Assembly (NCBI RefSeq): GCF_019880205.1
Contig: NZ_CP082292.1
Location: 3,348,001 to 3,412,000, forward strand
DNA length: 64,000 bases
Reading direction: 5' to 3'
Source: Pantoea alfalfae
GTDB lineage: Bacteria > Pseudomonadota > Gammaproteobacteria > Enterobacterales > Enterobacteriaceae
Shown here: piece by piece, positions 38,809-47,101 of the stretch
Position numbering within the stretch: position 1 is the stretch's first letter
Layout of the letters: the number at the start of each line of letters is the position of its first letter
Notes under the pieces: model-generated
Told to the model about the DNA's origin: nothing
What the model saw: the letters and a program-made list of their open reading frames with translations, nothing else
The model's database searches: none
Made by a program: the position numbers and the translations under genes

Positions 38809-39596
38809 GTGATGTCCTGTTTACCCAGACTCAACTGGCGGATCGCCATCGGGCGCAGCGCGATCCGGTGCTGCAACTGGAGAAAATCAGCGTGTCGTTT
38901 GACGGTTTCCGGGCGCTGACCGATCTGTCGCTGCAGATCGGCGTCGGTGAACTGCGCTGCGTGATCGGCCCTAACGGTGCGGGCAAAACCACGCTGATGG
39001 ATGTGATTACCGGCAAAACGCGTCCTGACGCTGGCCGGGTGATCTACGACCAGGACAGCGATCTGACCCGCCTTTCACCGGTGGAGATCGCCCGCGCCGG
39101 GATCGGCCGTAAGTTCCAGAAACCCACGGTGTTTGAGGCGTTAACCGTGTTCGAGAATCTGGAGATCGCGCTCAAAGACGACAAATCGGTCTGGGCCAGC
39201 CTGCGCGCCCGCCTCAGCGGCGAACAGCGTGACCGCATTGATGAGGTGCTGAAACTGCTGCGGCTGGGCGGCGAACGCCAGCGTCGCGCGGGCCTGCTGT
39301 CACACGGCCAGAAGCAGTTTCTGGAGATCGGCATGCTGCTGGTGCAGGAGCCGCATCTGCTGCTGCTGGATGAACCGGCCGCGGGTATGACCGATGCCGA
39401 AACGGCCTACACCGCCGAGCTGTTCCGCAGCCTGGCGGGCAAGCATTCGCTGATGGTGGTGGAGCATGACATGGGCTTTGTCGAGACTATCGCCGACCAT
39501 GTCACCGTGCTGCATCAGGGACAGGTGCTGGCCGAGGGTTCGCTGCGCGACGTGCAGTCCAACGAGCAGGTTATCGACGTTTATCTGGGGCGCTGA
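38805..39596 (+). CDS. urtD: Urea ABC transporter, ATP-binding protein UrtD
   Basis: LivG-type ATPase, 263 aa. Walker A is GPNGAGKTTLMDVI (about residues 56-69), the signature LLSHGQKQFLEIGMLL is an LSxGQ-like variant (LSHGQ), and Walker B is LLLLDEPAAGMTD, then VVEHDMGFVE. An N-terminal extension of about 25 residues precedes LEKISVSF, as in other UrtD. Pairs with UrtE under the UrtBC membrane core. Confidence 0.96.
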   Translation: MSDVLFTQTQLADRHRAQRDPVLQLEKISVSFDGFRALTDLSLQIGVGELRCVIGPNGAGKTTLMDVITGKTRPDAGRVIYDQDSDLTRLSPVEIARAGIGRKFQKPTVFEALTVFENLEIALKDDKSVWASLRARLSGEQRDRIDEVLKLLRLGGERQRRAGLLSHGQKQFLEIGMLLVQEPHLLLLDEPAAGMTDAETAYTAELFRSLAGKHSLMVVEHDMGFVETIADHVTVLHQGQVLAEGSLRDVQSNEQVIDVYLGR

Positions 39597-39597
39597 A

Positions 39598-40296
39598 ATG
39601 TTACAGGTTACTGAACTGAATCAATATTATGGCGGCAGTCATATTCTGCGCGGCCTGTCATTTGAGGTTAAGATTGGCGAAATTACCTGTCTGCTGGGGC
39701 GCAACGGCGTGGGGAAAACCACGCTGCTGAAATGCCTGATGGGGCTGATTCCGGCGAAGTCAGGCGAGATTCACTGGCAGCAGCAGCGCATGAATGGCCG
39801 CAAGCCGCACCAGCGGGTGCAGGCGGGCATCGCCTATGTGCCGCAGGGTCGGGAAATCTTTCCGCGTCTGACGGTGGAAGAGAACCTGCTGATGGGCCTG
39901 TCACGCTTTCCGGCTGCCCAGGCACGTGAAGTACCGGAGGAGATCTACCAACTTTTTCCGGTGCTGCTGGCGATGAAGTCACGCCGGGGCGGCGATCTCT
40001 CAGGCGGTCAGCAGCAGCAACTGGCGATCGGCCGGGCGCTGGCCTGCCGGCCACAGCTGCTGATCCTCGACGAGCCGACCGAAGGGATCCAGCCTTCGGT
40101 GATCAAAGAGATCGGCGCGGTAATCCGCCAGCTGGCGCAGCGGGGCGATATGGCGATCCTGCTGGTGGAGCAGTTTTATGACTTCGCAGCGGAGCTGGCG
40201 GACAGTTATCTGGTGATGTCGCGCGGGGAGATCGTGCAGCGTGGCCGCGGCGACACCATGGAAGCTGAGGGTGTGCGCGGCCTGGTGGCGATTTAA
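39598..40296 (+). CDS. urtE: Urea ABC transporter, ATP-binding protein UrtE
   Basis: LivF-type ATPase, 232 aa, from the ATG at 39598, one base after the urtD stop codon. Walker A GRNGVGKTTLLKCLMG, signature LSGGQQQQLAIGRAL, Walker B LLILDEPTEGIQPSVI: the TEGIQPS motif is typical of UrtE. Last gene of the urea operon; its stop is 7 bp from the converging deoX stop codon with no clear terminator between. Confidence 0.96.
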   Translation: MLQVTELNQYYGGSHILRGLSFEVKIGEITCLLGRNGVGKTTLLKCLMGLIPAKSGEIHWQQQRMNGRKPHQRVQAGIAYVPQGREIFPRLTVEENLLMGLSRFPAAQAREVPEEIYQLFPVLLAMKSRRGGDLSGGQQQQLAIGRALACRPQLLILDEPTEGIQPSVIKEIGAVIRQLAQRGDMAILLVEQFYDFAAELADSYLVMSRGEIVQRGRGDTMEAEGVRGLVAI

Positions 40297-40303
40297 ATCC
40301 GGC

Positions 40304-41317
40304 TCAGAGCAGGCCGGTCTCGACGGAGAAGTGCCGCTCTTCGCCGCTGGCCAGGGTGATCAGCGTACCGGCCTGCTGCGCGGCCAGAAAGCCCTCTGGA
40401 CGACAGGTGGCGGGCAGAATGTAGGCCGCCACCTGCTGATCGTGGTTATGCAGCAGCCAGCGGGTCGCGTGCGGAAACTGCGCGGTAGAGAAGCGCGTCA
40501 TCAGCGCATAGCCCTGCGGCGAATGCAGCTCAAACTGCACGTCATCGCCATACTGCGGCAGATCGTCCGCGAAGAAGACGATCTCCGGCTCGCAGAGTTG
40601 CGGCTGATCGAGCTGTTGTAACGCCTGTGGATCGCGCGATAAGTGATCCGTGTACTCGCGCCAGGCAGGTGTGGGTTTAAGGTGTGCGGGGATCGAGCGA
40701 CGCAGCTGGAATGCCCGATCGGGGATCGACTGCCGGAAGCGTCCCTGGTCGATCCACGCGCTGTTTAGGTGACACATATACTGCAGCGGCATCGCCGCGC
40801 CCGCCAGATTGGTCACCGTCATCGCTATCGTCAGACGGGGCCGATCGGCCTGAAGGCGGACGGCAGGTGCCGCAAGGTAGTGATGGCCGAAGCCTTTAAC
40901 ATATTCACACTCCCCTTCCAGCGACAGCGTCTGATCCTCCAGCACCAGCCAGGCGCTGTCCATGCGGGCGCAGGCCATCTCACCGTGCAGCGGATGATCG
41001 TCCTCTGGTGCGGGACAGCCGTTGGCCAGCAGTCCCGAATGAAAGGCAAAACAGCCGTAAGTGTCGATGATCGAATTGGCGGGCAGCGGCTGTTTAAAAC
41101 TGTGGCCCATGGTCAGATTGTGCTCGTCGAACTGCACGTCCCAGACCATCTGTCCGAGAAATGGCAGCACGGTCACGCTGCCGCGCCGGTTATGAATGCG
41201 CACCGCCTCAATGCCCGCCGGATAGCGAAACAGCTCAACCCGGAAGTCATCGCTCTCTAACAGCACCCAGGGTGTGGTGTGAAACTGTTCACTGGCTAAA
41301 GGTAAACGGGTTTTCAT
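40304..41317 (-). CDS. deoX: DUF4432 / aldose 1-epimerase-like protein DeoX
   Basis: 337 aa beta-sandwich protein of the galactose-mutarotase-like fold (DUF4432): LPFLGQMVWDVQFDEHNLTMGH, DTYGCFAFHSGLLANGCP and MPLQYMCHLN are in the usual places, with candidate catalytic His in DDHPLHGEM and FGHHYLAAPA. Third gene of deoKPX; overlaps deoP by 4 bp (ATGA) and has a strong GGAGGAG ribosome binding site. Probably converts deoxyribose anomers; in Salmonella deoX belongs to the deoxyribose catabolic operon. The activity is inferred. Confidence 0.85.
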   Translation of the reverse strand: MKTRLPLASEQFHTTPWVLLESDDFRVELFRYPAGIEAVRIHNRRGSVTVLPFLGQMVWDVQFDEHNLTMGHSFKQPLPANSIIDTYGCFAFHSGLLANGCPAPEDDHPLHGEMACARMDSAWLVLEDQTLSLEGECEYVKGFGHHYLAAPAVRLQADRPRLTIAMTVTNLAGAAMPLQYMCHLNSAWIDQGRFRQSIPDRAFQLRRSIPAHLKPTPAWREYTDHLSRDPQALQQLDQPQLCEPEIVFFADDLPQYGDDVQFELHSPQGYALMTRFSTAQFPHATRWLLHNHDQQVAAYILPATCRPEGFLAAQQAGTLITLASGEERHFSVETGLL

Positions 41318-42639
41318 GGTGACTCCTCCGCCAGACGACCGGTCGCAACCAGCTGTTTTTTATGGCGCAGTTCGCCATAGAAGTAGAATCCGACCCAGGC
41401 GAAACAGAGCAGCGAGACGCCAAATGCCCGCTGCATCGAACCCAGTGAGTCCGAAACCAGGCCCTGCAGCGCCGGGACAAAGGCCGCACCGACAATCGCC
41501 ATCACGATAAACGCGCCTGCGACTTCGGTGTATTTGTTATCGACCGTCGCCAGCGTTCCCGCGTAGATCGTCGCCCAGCAGGGACCAAACAGCACGCTGA
41601 CAAACACAGCGGCGTAGACGGCGGTAAAGTTCGGCACCAGCATCACATAGGCCAGCGTCAGCACGCCCAGCACCGAATAGGCGATCAGCACTTTCTCGGC
41701 ACGGAAGCGGGTCATCAGGAAGTTCGCCACGAACTTACCGATAAAAAAGCAGACGAAGCTGTAGATCATAAAGTTAGAGGCGTGACGTTCGTTGGTCGCC
41801 CCCAGCGTCAGCGCCAGACGAATGGTAAACGACCAGACCGCGACCTGCATGCCAACATAGAGGAACTGGGTCACAATGCCGCGTTTAAAGTGACGATTAG
41901 CGGCCAGATAGCGGAAGGTCTCGCCCAGCGAGGGGCGCGATCTCTCATTACTCTCAGGTTTGCAGCGCGGATAGCGGGTGAACATAAACAGCAGCATTAC
42001 GACTACCAGCACCATCACCAGATATTTGTAAGGCTCCAGCGTGTGCTCCAGCATCGTCAGACGGAAGGCATGCGCCTGCTCTGCCGTCATCGTCGCCATC
42101 TGACTCTCCAGGCTGTCGCCCTCCTGGAACACCAGATATTTACCCAGCACGATCCCCATCAGCGCACCAATCGGATAGAAGGTCTGGCTGACGTTGAGGC
42201 GCAGCGTCGCATGGTCACGATGACCAATCATCGAACTGTAGGTATTGGCCGCAGTTTCCAGGAAGCTCAGGCCGATGGCGATAGCAAAGATCGCCGCCAG
42301 GAACATGGTGTAGGTCGCCATGTGCGAAGCGGGATAAAAGGCGATACAGCCAGCGATATAGAGTGCCAGGCCGATCATGATTGCCATCTTGTAACTGGTT
42401 TTACGGATCACCAGCGAGGCGGGGATCGCAATCAGAAAATAGCCGCCATAAAAGGCGCTCTGCACCAGCGCACTGGCAAAATCGCTCAGGGCGAACACGC
42501 TTTTAAACTGGGTGATCAGGATATCGTTAAGACTCGCTGCACAACCCCAGAGCGGAAAGAGGCACGACAGCAGAATGAACTGGAACAGCGGCGTTTTATT
42601 CAGATAGCCATCAGATTGCTGAACAATTTTCTGTTGCAT
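41314..42639 (-). CDS. deoP: Deoxyribose permease, FucP-type MFS transporter
   Basis: 441 aa, 12 membrane segments, of the fucose:H+ symporter family. FucP-type features: FILLSCLFPLWGCAASLNDILITQFKSVFALSDFASALVQSAFYGGYF (about residues 21-68) and LETAANTYSSMIGHRD. Placed between deoK and deoX, 9 bp after deoK, which indicates 2-deoxyribose as substrate. Family relatives import L-fucose or other deoxy sugars; the substrate rests on context. Confidence 0.88.
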   Translation of the reverse strand: MQQKIVQQSDGYLNKTPLFQFILLSCLFPLWGCAASLNDILITQFKSVFALSDFASALVQSAFYGGYFLIAIPASLVIRKTSYKMAIMIGLALYIAGCIAFYPASHMATYTMFLAAIFAIAIGLSFLETAANTYSSMIGHRDHATLRLNVSQTFYPIGALMGIVLGKYLVFQEGDSLESQMATMTAEQAHAFRLTMLEHTLEPYKYLVMVLVVVMLLFMFTRYPRCKPESNERSRPSLGETFRYLAANRHFKRGIVTQFLYVGMQVAVWSFTIRLALTLGATNERHASNFMIYSFVCFFIGKFVANFLMTRFRAEKVLIAYSVLGVLTLAYVMLVPNFTAVYAAVFVSVLFGPCWATIYAGTLATVDNKYTEVAGAFIVMAIVGAAFVPALQGLVSDSLGSMQRAFGVSLLCFAWVGFYFYGELRHKKQLVATGRLAEESP

Positions 42640-42648
42640 AGCAGAACC

Positions 42649-43566
42649 TCAGTTACGGTTGAGAAAACGCTGGAAACACTCGGCGTCGGGATAAGCGCGC
42701 TGCGTGCCGCGCCCGGTGACGCTGCAGGCGGCATAAGCAGAGGCCTGGGTCATAGCGGCGACCACATCGCCGGTTTTCACCAGCAGATACGCGAAACAGC
42801 CGATAAAGGCATCGCCCGCACCGCTGGTATCCACCGCCTGAACCGGCGTGGCGGCCACGCGATGGATCTCGTCGCCGCTCATCCAGACCGAGCCCCGGCT
42901 GCCCAACGTGATAATCAGATTTTTAAGGCCATGCTTCAGCAGCGACTGCCCGGCCAGGATCACCTCTTCATCAGTGTTGACCGGCAGGCCGGTGAGGATC
43001 TCCAGCTCGGTTTCGTTCGGCATAAAGAAGTCGCATTTGCAGGCGTAGTGAATATCCAGCGTGGCGACGGCCGGCGCCGGATTCAGGATCACGCTGATCT
43101 GATGCTGGCGGGCAAAATCGATGGCGTAATAGACCGTTTCCAGCGGGATCTCCAGTTGCAGGATGATCAGCTCACAGGCTTTCAGCGCCTCTGCCGCGTC
43201 GTCGATATCGGCCGGTTTCAGCTGCTGGTTGGCCCCTTTGATGATCAGAATGCGGTTCTGCGACTGGTCATCGACAAAAATCGGTGCCACGCCGCTGGAG
43301 ACGCCTGTTGCAGTAGTGACAAAGCGCGTGTCCACGCCCTGCTGCTGCAGATTAGCAACGGTGTTGGGAGCAAAGAGATCGTCGCCGACCTTGCTGACCA
43401 TCATTACGTTGCCACCCATTTTCGCGGCCGCGACCGCCTGGTTAGCGCCTTTACCGCCGCAGCCAATGGCAAAGTCGGGCGCTTCAAGGGTTTCGCCCGC
43501 TTTCGGCAGGCTGTTGGTATAGGTAATCAGATCGACCATGTTTGAGCCGATAACCGCAATTGTCAT
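42649..43566 (-). CDS. deoK: Deoxyribokinase
   Basis: PfkB-family kinase phosphorylating 2-deoxy-D-ribose to deoxyribose-5-phosphate; 305 aa. TIAVIGSNMVDLITYTNSLPKAGETLEAP and GCGGKGANQAVAAAKMGG (PfkB signature 1) lead; AVDTSGAGDAFIGCFAY (about residues 240-256) holds the catalytic Asp. The sequence closely follows Salmonella DeoK from memory rather than RbsK. Start at the ATG at 43566. First gene of deoKPX, with a DeoR operator 33 bp upstream. Confidence 0.92.
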   Translation of the reverse strand: MTIAVIGSNMVDLITYTNSLPKAGETLEAPDFAIGCGGKGANQAVAAAKMGGNVMMVSKVGDDLFAPNTVANLQQQGVDTRFVTTATGVSSGVAPIFVDDQSQNRILIIKGANQQLKPADIDDAAEALKACELIILQLEIPLETVYYAIDFARQHQISVILNPAPAVATLDIHYACKCDFFMPNETELEILTGLPVNTDEEVILAGQSLLKHGLKNLIITLGSRGSVWMSGDEIHRVAATPVQAVDTSGAGDAFIGCFAYLLVKTGDVVAAMTQASAYAACSVTGRGTQRAYPDAECFQRFLNRN

Positions 43567-43598
43567 GACAGAACTCCCGGATGTTTTCACACTTAAAA

Positions 43599-43614
43599 TG
43601 TTATTAAATTAACA
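43599..43614. promoter_or_regulatory. DeoR operator O1
   Basis: TGTTATTAAATTAACA: the outer TGTTA-N6-TAACA equals the E. coli DeoR 16-bp operator TGTTAGAATTCTAACA. It lies 33 bp upstream of deoK. Confidence 0.8.
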
Positions 43615-43638
43615 ATAACCTTTCTTAAAGGTTAAATA

Positions 43639-43654
43639 TGTGACAAAAACCACA
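43639..43654. promoter_or_regulatory. CRP-like site in the deo control region
   Basis: TGTGACAAAAACCACA is TGTGA-N6-CCACA, one mismatch from TGTGA-N6-TCACA. It lies between the two DeoR operators and predicts cAMP-CRP activation. Confidence 0.6.
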
Positions 43655-43704
43655 TCCTGAAGTGGCAGATACCGGCGGGAAACGGCATAAAGGGGGATTT
43701 AAAG

Positions 43705-43720
43705 TGTTACTATTATAACA
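43705..43720. promoter_or_regulatory. DeoR operator O2
   Basis: TGTTACTATTATAACA again matches TGTTA-N6-TAACA. Its centre is 106 bp from O1, about ten helical turns, which would suit looping by the DeoR oligomer as known for E. coli deo operators. Confidence 0.8.
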
Positions 43721-43945
43721 AGATAACATCAGGGGCCATGACGGCTGAGAGATGTTACCGCCAGTGATGATGGGCCGGGATCACCGCACGGCGGAGGTTT
43801 GCGGCTCTTACAGATTGCGGGTAAGATTGACTGCCAGCCTGGCGGATGAGACGCAACTCATTCAAATCTGTGAGGTTTGTCGCGATATAGCGTCGATTCC
43901 GGCGTTCCTGCTCCGCACTACAGGATAGGTAACAGAGAGATGACC

Positions 43946-44710
43946 ATGGAAACCCGGCGCGACGAACGCATTCACAAGCTGACCCAGGCGCTTAAACGCA
44001 CCGACAAACTGCATCTGAAAGATGCGGCCCACTTGTTAGGCGTCTCAGAGATGACGGTTCGCCGTGATTTAACCGAGCCAGGCTCCAGCGTGGTCCTGCT
44101 GGGCGGCTATATCGTCAGCGACCCGAAAAGTCATGCCGGCCACTATTTTGTCAGCGATCAGCATGGGCAGAATGCCGCCAGAAAGCAGCGGCTGGCGCAG
44201 ACGGCAGCCAGCCTGATCAGCGAAAACGATACGGTCTTCTTTGACTGCGGCACTACCCTGCCCTATATCGTTGATGCCATTCCTGACACGCTGTCATTTA
44301 CTGCCATCTGCTGCGCCATGAACACCTTTCTGACCCTGAAAGAGAAACCGGCCTGTAGTGTGATTCTGAGCGGCGGTGAATTTCATGCCGACAATGCGCT
44401 GTTTACGCCGATTGGCGTGCATACCCTCCTGGACGATCTCTGTCCGACGCTGGCCTTTATCTCTGCGGCGGGCATCGACAAAGATCAGGGGGCGACCTGC
44501 TACAACACCAATGAGCTGATGATGAAACATCACGCCATGCTGCGTGCCCAAAAGTCGGTGCTGGTGGCGGACAGCAGTAAATATGGCAAAGTGCTGCCCG
44601 CCCGCATCGCCGGGCTACAGCGCTTTGATCTGCTGGTGAGTGACAGCGCGCCCGACCAGGCATTGCAGAACTGGCTGGCACAGCAGGCGATACCACTGCG
44701 CCTGCCCTGA
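43946..44710 (+). CDS. deoR: Deoxyribose operon repressor DeoR
   Basis: DeoR-family repressor, 254 aa from the ATG at 43946, which gives METRRDERIHKLTQALKR, the E. coli DeoR start; an ATG two codons earlier is possible. HTH at about residues 20-45 (LHLKDAAHLLGVSEMTVRRDL). The sugar-phosphate sensor domain has FFDCGTTLPYIVDAI and ILSGGEFHADNALF. In E. coli deoR is unlinked to its targets; here it faces deoKPX. Inducer expected: deoxyribose-5-phosphate. Confidence 0.9.
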   Translation: METRRDERIHKLTQALKRTDKLHLKDAAHLLGVSEMTVRRDLTEPGSSVVLLGGYIVSDPKSHAGHYFVSDQHGQNAARKQRLAQTAASLISENDTVFFDCGTTLPYIVDAIPDTLSFTAICCAMNTFLTLKEKPACSVILSGGEFHADNALFTPIGVHTLLDDLCPTLAFISAAGIDKDQGATCYNTNELMMKHHAMLRAQKSVLVADSSKYGKVLPARIAGLQRFDLLVSDSAPDQALQNWLAQQAIPLRLP

Positions 44711-44890
44711 GGCCTGCCCCGGTACTATCGTCAGCAATTGAGCGCGGAAATCAGTCAGTTATCCCGCACGTCGTCCGGCATCCCTTCTGCCCGGCGAATA
44801 TTCGCCGCCCCCTGGCTGGGATTAAACGGTGAAAAAGGCTAAACTTCGACATCATTCCAACGACCAACAGACCCAGAGGCTCAAACCAAC

Positions 44891-46558
44891 GTGGCTCAAT
44901 TCGTCTATAGCATGCATCGCGTCGGCAAAGTAGTTCCGCCGAAGCGTCATATCCTGAAAAACATCTCGCTCAGCTTCTTCCCTGGCGCAAAAATCGGCGT
45001 ACTCGGCCTGAACGGTGCGGGTAAATCTACCCTGCTGCGCATCATGGCCGGCATCGATAAAGATATCGAAGGGGAAGCGCGTCCGCAGCCAGGCATCAAG
45101 ATTGGCTACCTGCCGCAGGAGCCGCAGCTTAACCTTGAACACACCGTGCGTGAGTCGGTTGAAGAAGCACTGTCAGAAGTGGTTGGCGCACTGAAACGTC
45201 TCGACGAAGTCTATGCGCTCTATGCCGAAGAGGGTGCAGACTTCGACAAGCTGGCCGCCGAGCAGGGCCGTCTGGAAGAGATCATCCAGGCACACGATGG
45301 TCACAACCTGAATACCCAGCTGGAACGTGCTGCCGATGCGCTGCGCCTGCCAGACTGGGACGCGAAAATCGCCACCCTTTCCGGTGGTGAACGTCGCCGC
45401 GTCGCCCTGTGCCGCCTGCTGCTGGAAAAACCAGACATGCTGCTGCTGGACGAACCAACGAACCACCTGGACGCCGAATCTGTCGCCTGGCTGGAGCGTT
45501 TCCTGCATGACTTCGAAGGCACCGTCGTGGCGATCACGCATGACCGTTACTTCCTGGATAACGTGGCAGGCTGGATTCTGGAACTTGACCGCGGTGAAGG
45601 TATTCCGTGGGAAGGCAACTACTCCTCCTGGCTGGAGCAGAAAGATGCGCGTCTGGCGCAGGAAGCCTCTTCTGAAGCGGCTCGTCGTAAGTCGATTGAG
45701 AAAGAGCTGGAGTGGGTTCGTAAAGGACCAAAAGGCCAGCAGTCTAAAGGCAAAGCCCGTCTGGCACGCTTTGAAGAGCTGAATAACACCGACTACCAGA
45801 AGCGTAACGAAACCAACGAACTGTTCATTCCGCCAGGTGCCCGTCTGGGTGACAAAGTGCTGGAAGTCAGCAATCTGCGTAAGTCCTATGGCGACCGTGT
45901 GCTGATTGACGATCTCTCGTTCTCTGTGCCAAAAGGCGCGATTGTCGGGATTATCGGTCCGAACGGCGCGGGTAAATCCACCCTGTTCCGTATGATGTCC
46001 GGTCAGGAACAGCCTGATTCCGGCAGCATCGTGCTGGGTGAGACCGTTAAGCTGGCCTCCGTCGATCAGTTCCGCGACAGCATGGACAATTCCAAAACCG
46101 TGTGGGAAGAAGTTTCCGGTGGTCAGGACATCATGCGTATCGGTAACACCGAGATGCCAAGCCGCGCCTATGTCGGCCGCTTTAACTTTAAAGGCGTCGA
46201 TCAGGGCAAACGCGTGGGCGAACTGTCGGGTGGTGAGCGTGGTCGTCTGCACCTCGCGAAGCTGCTGCAGGTTGGCGGCAACATGCTGCTGCTCGATGAG
46301 CCAACCAACGACCTGGACATTGAAACCCTGCGCGCGCTGGAAAACGCCCTGCTGGAGTTCCCGGGCTGTGCGATGGTGATCTCGCATGACCGCTGGTTCC
46401 TGGACCGTATCGCCACGCACATTCTGGATTATCAGGATGAGGGCAACATCGAATTCTTCGAAGGTAACTTTACCGAATATGAAGAGTACAAGAAGCGTAC
46501 CCTCGGCGCCGACGCGCTGGAGCCGAAGCGCATCAAGTACAAACGTATGACGAAGTAA
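44891..46558 (+). CDS. ettA: Energy-dependent translational throttle protein EttA (ABC-F)
   Basis: Ribosome E-site ABC-F ATPase that gates the first elongation cycle by ATP/ADP ratio; 555 aa, start GTG (AQFVYSMHRVGKVVPPKRHIL). Two ABC domains: Walker A at about residue 39 (GLNGAGKSTLLRIM) with signature TLSGGERRRVALCRLL, and about 356 (GPNGAGKSTLFRMM) with ELSGGERGRLHLAKLL. The arm and the P-site tRNA interaction motif linker (about 240-300) lie between. Ends with its own terminator. Confidence 0.97.
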   Translation: MAQFVYSMHRVGKVVPPKRHILKNISLSFFPGAKIGVLGLNGAGKSTLLRIMAGIDKDIEGEARPQPGIKIGYLPQEPQLNLEHTVRESVEEALSEVVGALKRLDEVYALYAEEGADFDKLAAEQGRLEEIIQAHDGHNLNTQLERAADALRLPDWDAKIATLSGGERRRVALCRLLLEKPDMLLLDEPTNHLDAESVAWLERFLHDFEGTVVAITHDRYFLDNVAGWILELDRGEGIPWEGNYSSWLEQKDARLAQEASSEAARRKSIEKELEWVRKGPKGQQSKGKARLARFEELNNTDYQKRNETNELFIPPGARLGDKVLEVSNLRKSYGDRVLIDDLSFSVPKGAIVGIIGPNGAGKSTLFRMMSGQEQPDSGSIVLGETVKLASVDQFRDSMDNSKTVWEEVSGGQDIMRIGNTEMPSRAYVGRFNFKGVDQGKRVGELSGGERGRLHLAKLLQVGGNMLLLDEPTNDLDIETLRALENALLEFPGCAMVISHDRWFLDRIATHILDYQDEGNIEFFEGNFTEYEEYKKRTLGADALEPKRIKYKRMTK

Positions 46559-46577
46559 TCGCAGTCTGATTAATACT

Positions 46578-46606
46578 AAAAAGGGAAGCGGATGCTTCCC
46601 TTTTTT
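46578..46606. terminator. ettA terminator (bidirectional)
   Basis: AAAAAGGGAAGC and GCTTCCCTTTTTT form a perfect stem with a 4-base loop and flanking A and T runs, so it can serve ettA and the converging small gene at 46613-46990. Confidence 0.9.
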
Positions 46607-46612
46607 ATTTTT

Positions 46613-46990
46613 TTAAAGCGGCATCCATTCTTCAACATGTCCTTGATGCTCATCATCATGTGTTTTAAATAAAATGCAGGTTAATTTACTTTTTTTATCA
46701 TAACCAATGACAATATTATCACCAGGCACTGCGAGCTCCATTACCGGATTGCCTTCATAATAAAGCCGAAATTCAGACCGGCTTTCATGTGACTTTCTGG
46801 CATCATACCAAGTCAGTGATGCACTACAGCTGACATCACTGCCCCTGAGTACAAAATCTGCTTCAATATCTTTATTTTCATTACCTAAAATATTTTTAAG
46901 AGCTGCTACACCATTAAACTCTCTTTGATCATAAAGTTCACTTTTTGATAAATTTTTAATACATGCACTTTTTAAATTTTGAGCTTTCAT
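46613..46990 (-). CDS. Small protein resembling the EcoRII N-terminal effector-binding (B3-like) domain
   Basis: 125 aa in clearly AT-rich DNA compared with its neighbours. I recognise a possible EcoRII-N pseudobarrel pattern: the start KSACIKNLSKSEL, a central SLTWYDARKSHESRSEFRLYY and the strand LTCILFK resemble the order of conserved segments in EcoRII-N-type proteins, where this domain binds DNA. There is no nuclease domain, signal peptide or membrane segment. No restriction or methylase partner is nearby. Composition suggests horizontal gain. The gene is well formed (ATG, AGGAAGAG upstream), but the family call is tentative. Confidence 0.6.
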   Translation of the reverse strand: MKAQNLKSACIKNLSKSELYDQREFNGVAALKNILGNENKDIEADFVLRGSDVSCSASLTWYDARKSHESRSEFRLYYEGNPVMELAVPGDNIVIGYDKKSKLTCILFKTHDDEHQGHVEEWMPL

Positions 46991-47101
46991 AACATTTCTC
47001 TTCCTTTGAAAAGACGGGAAATGCCATCGTAATTAATGCAATGTAATTTTCTGCTATGGGTGTCAAAGTTACAGGTTGCGGTTATAACTTTTATTTTAAG
47101 T

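Larger units (their letters stand above)
43567..43945. promoter_or_regulatory. deoK / deoR divergent control region
   Basis: A 379-bp gap with no gene. The left 160 bp holds two DeoR operators and a CRP-like site between them; the right part up to deoR shows no further recognisable element. Confidence 0.8.

Noticed and set aside
41782-43545. Long open frame on the plus strand antisense to deoP and deoK
   Set aside because: It covers two genes with clear family signatures, is rich in His, Gln and Arg as expected from a shadow of GC-rich genes, and lacks a ribosome binding site and any recognisable domain.
45173-46420. Long open frame on the minus strand opposite ettA
   Set aside because: A shadow of a highly conserved ABC-F gene. 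Its composition is typical of antisense translation and no motif is visible.
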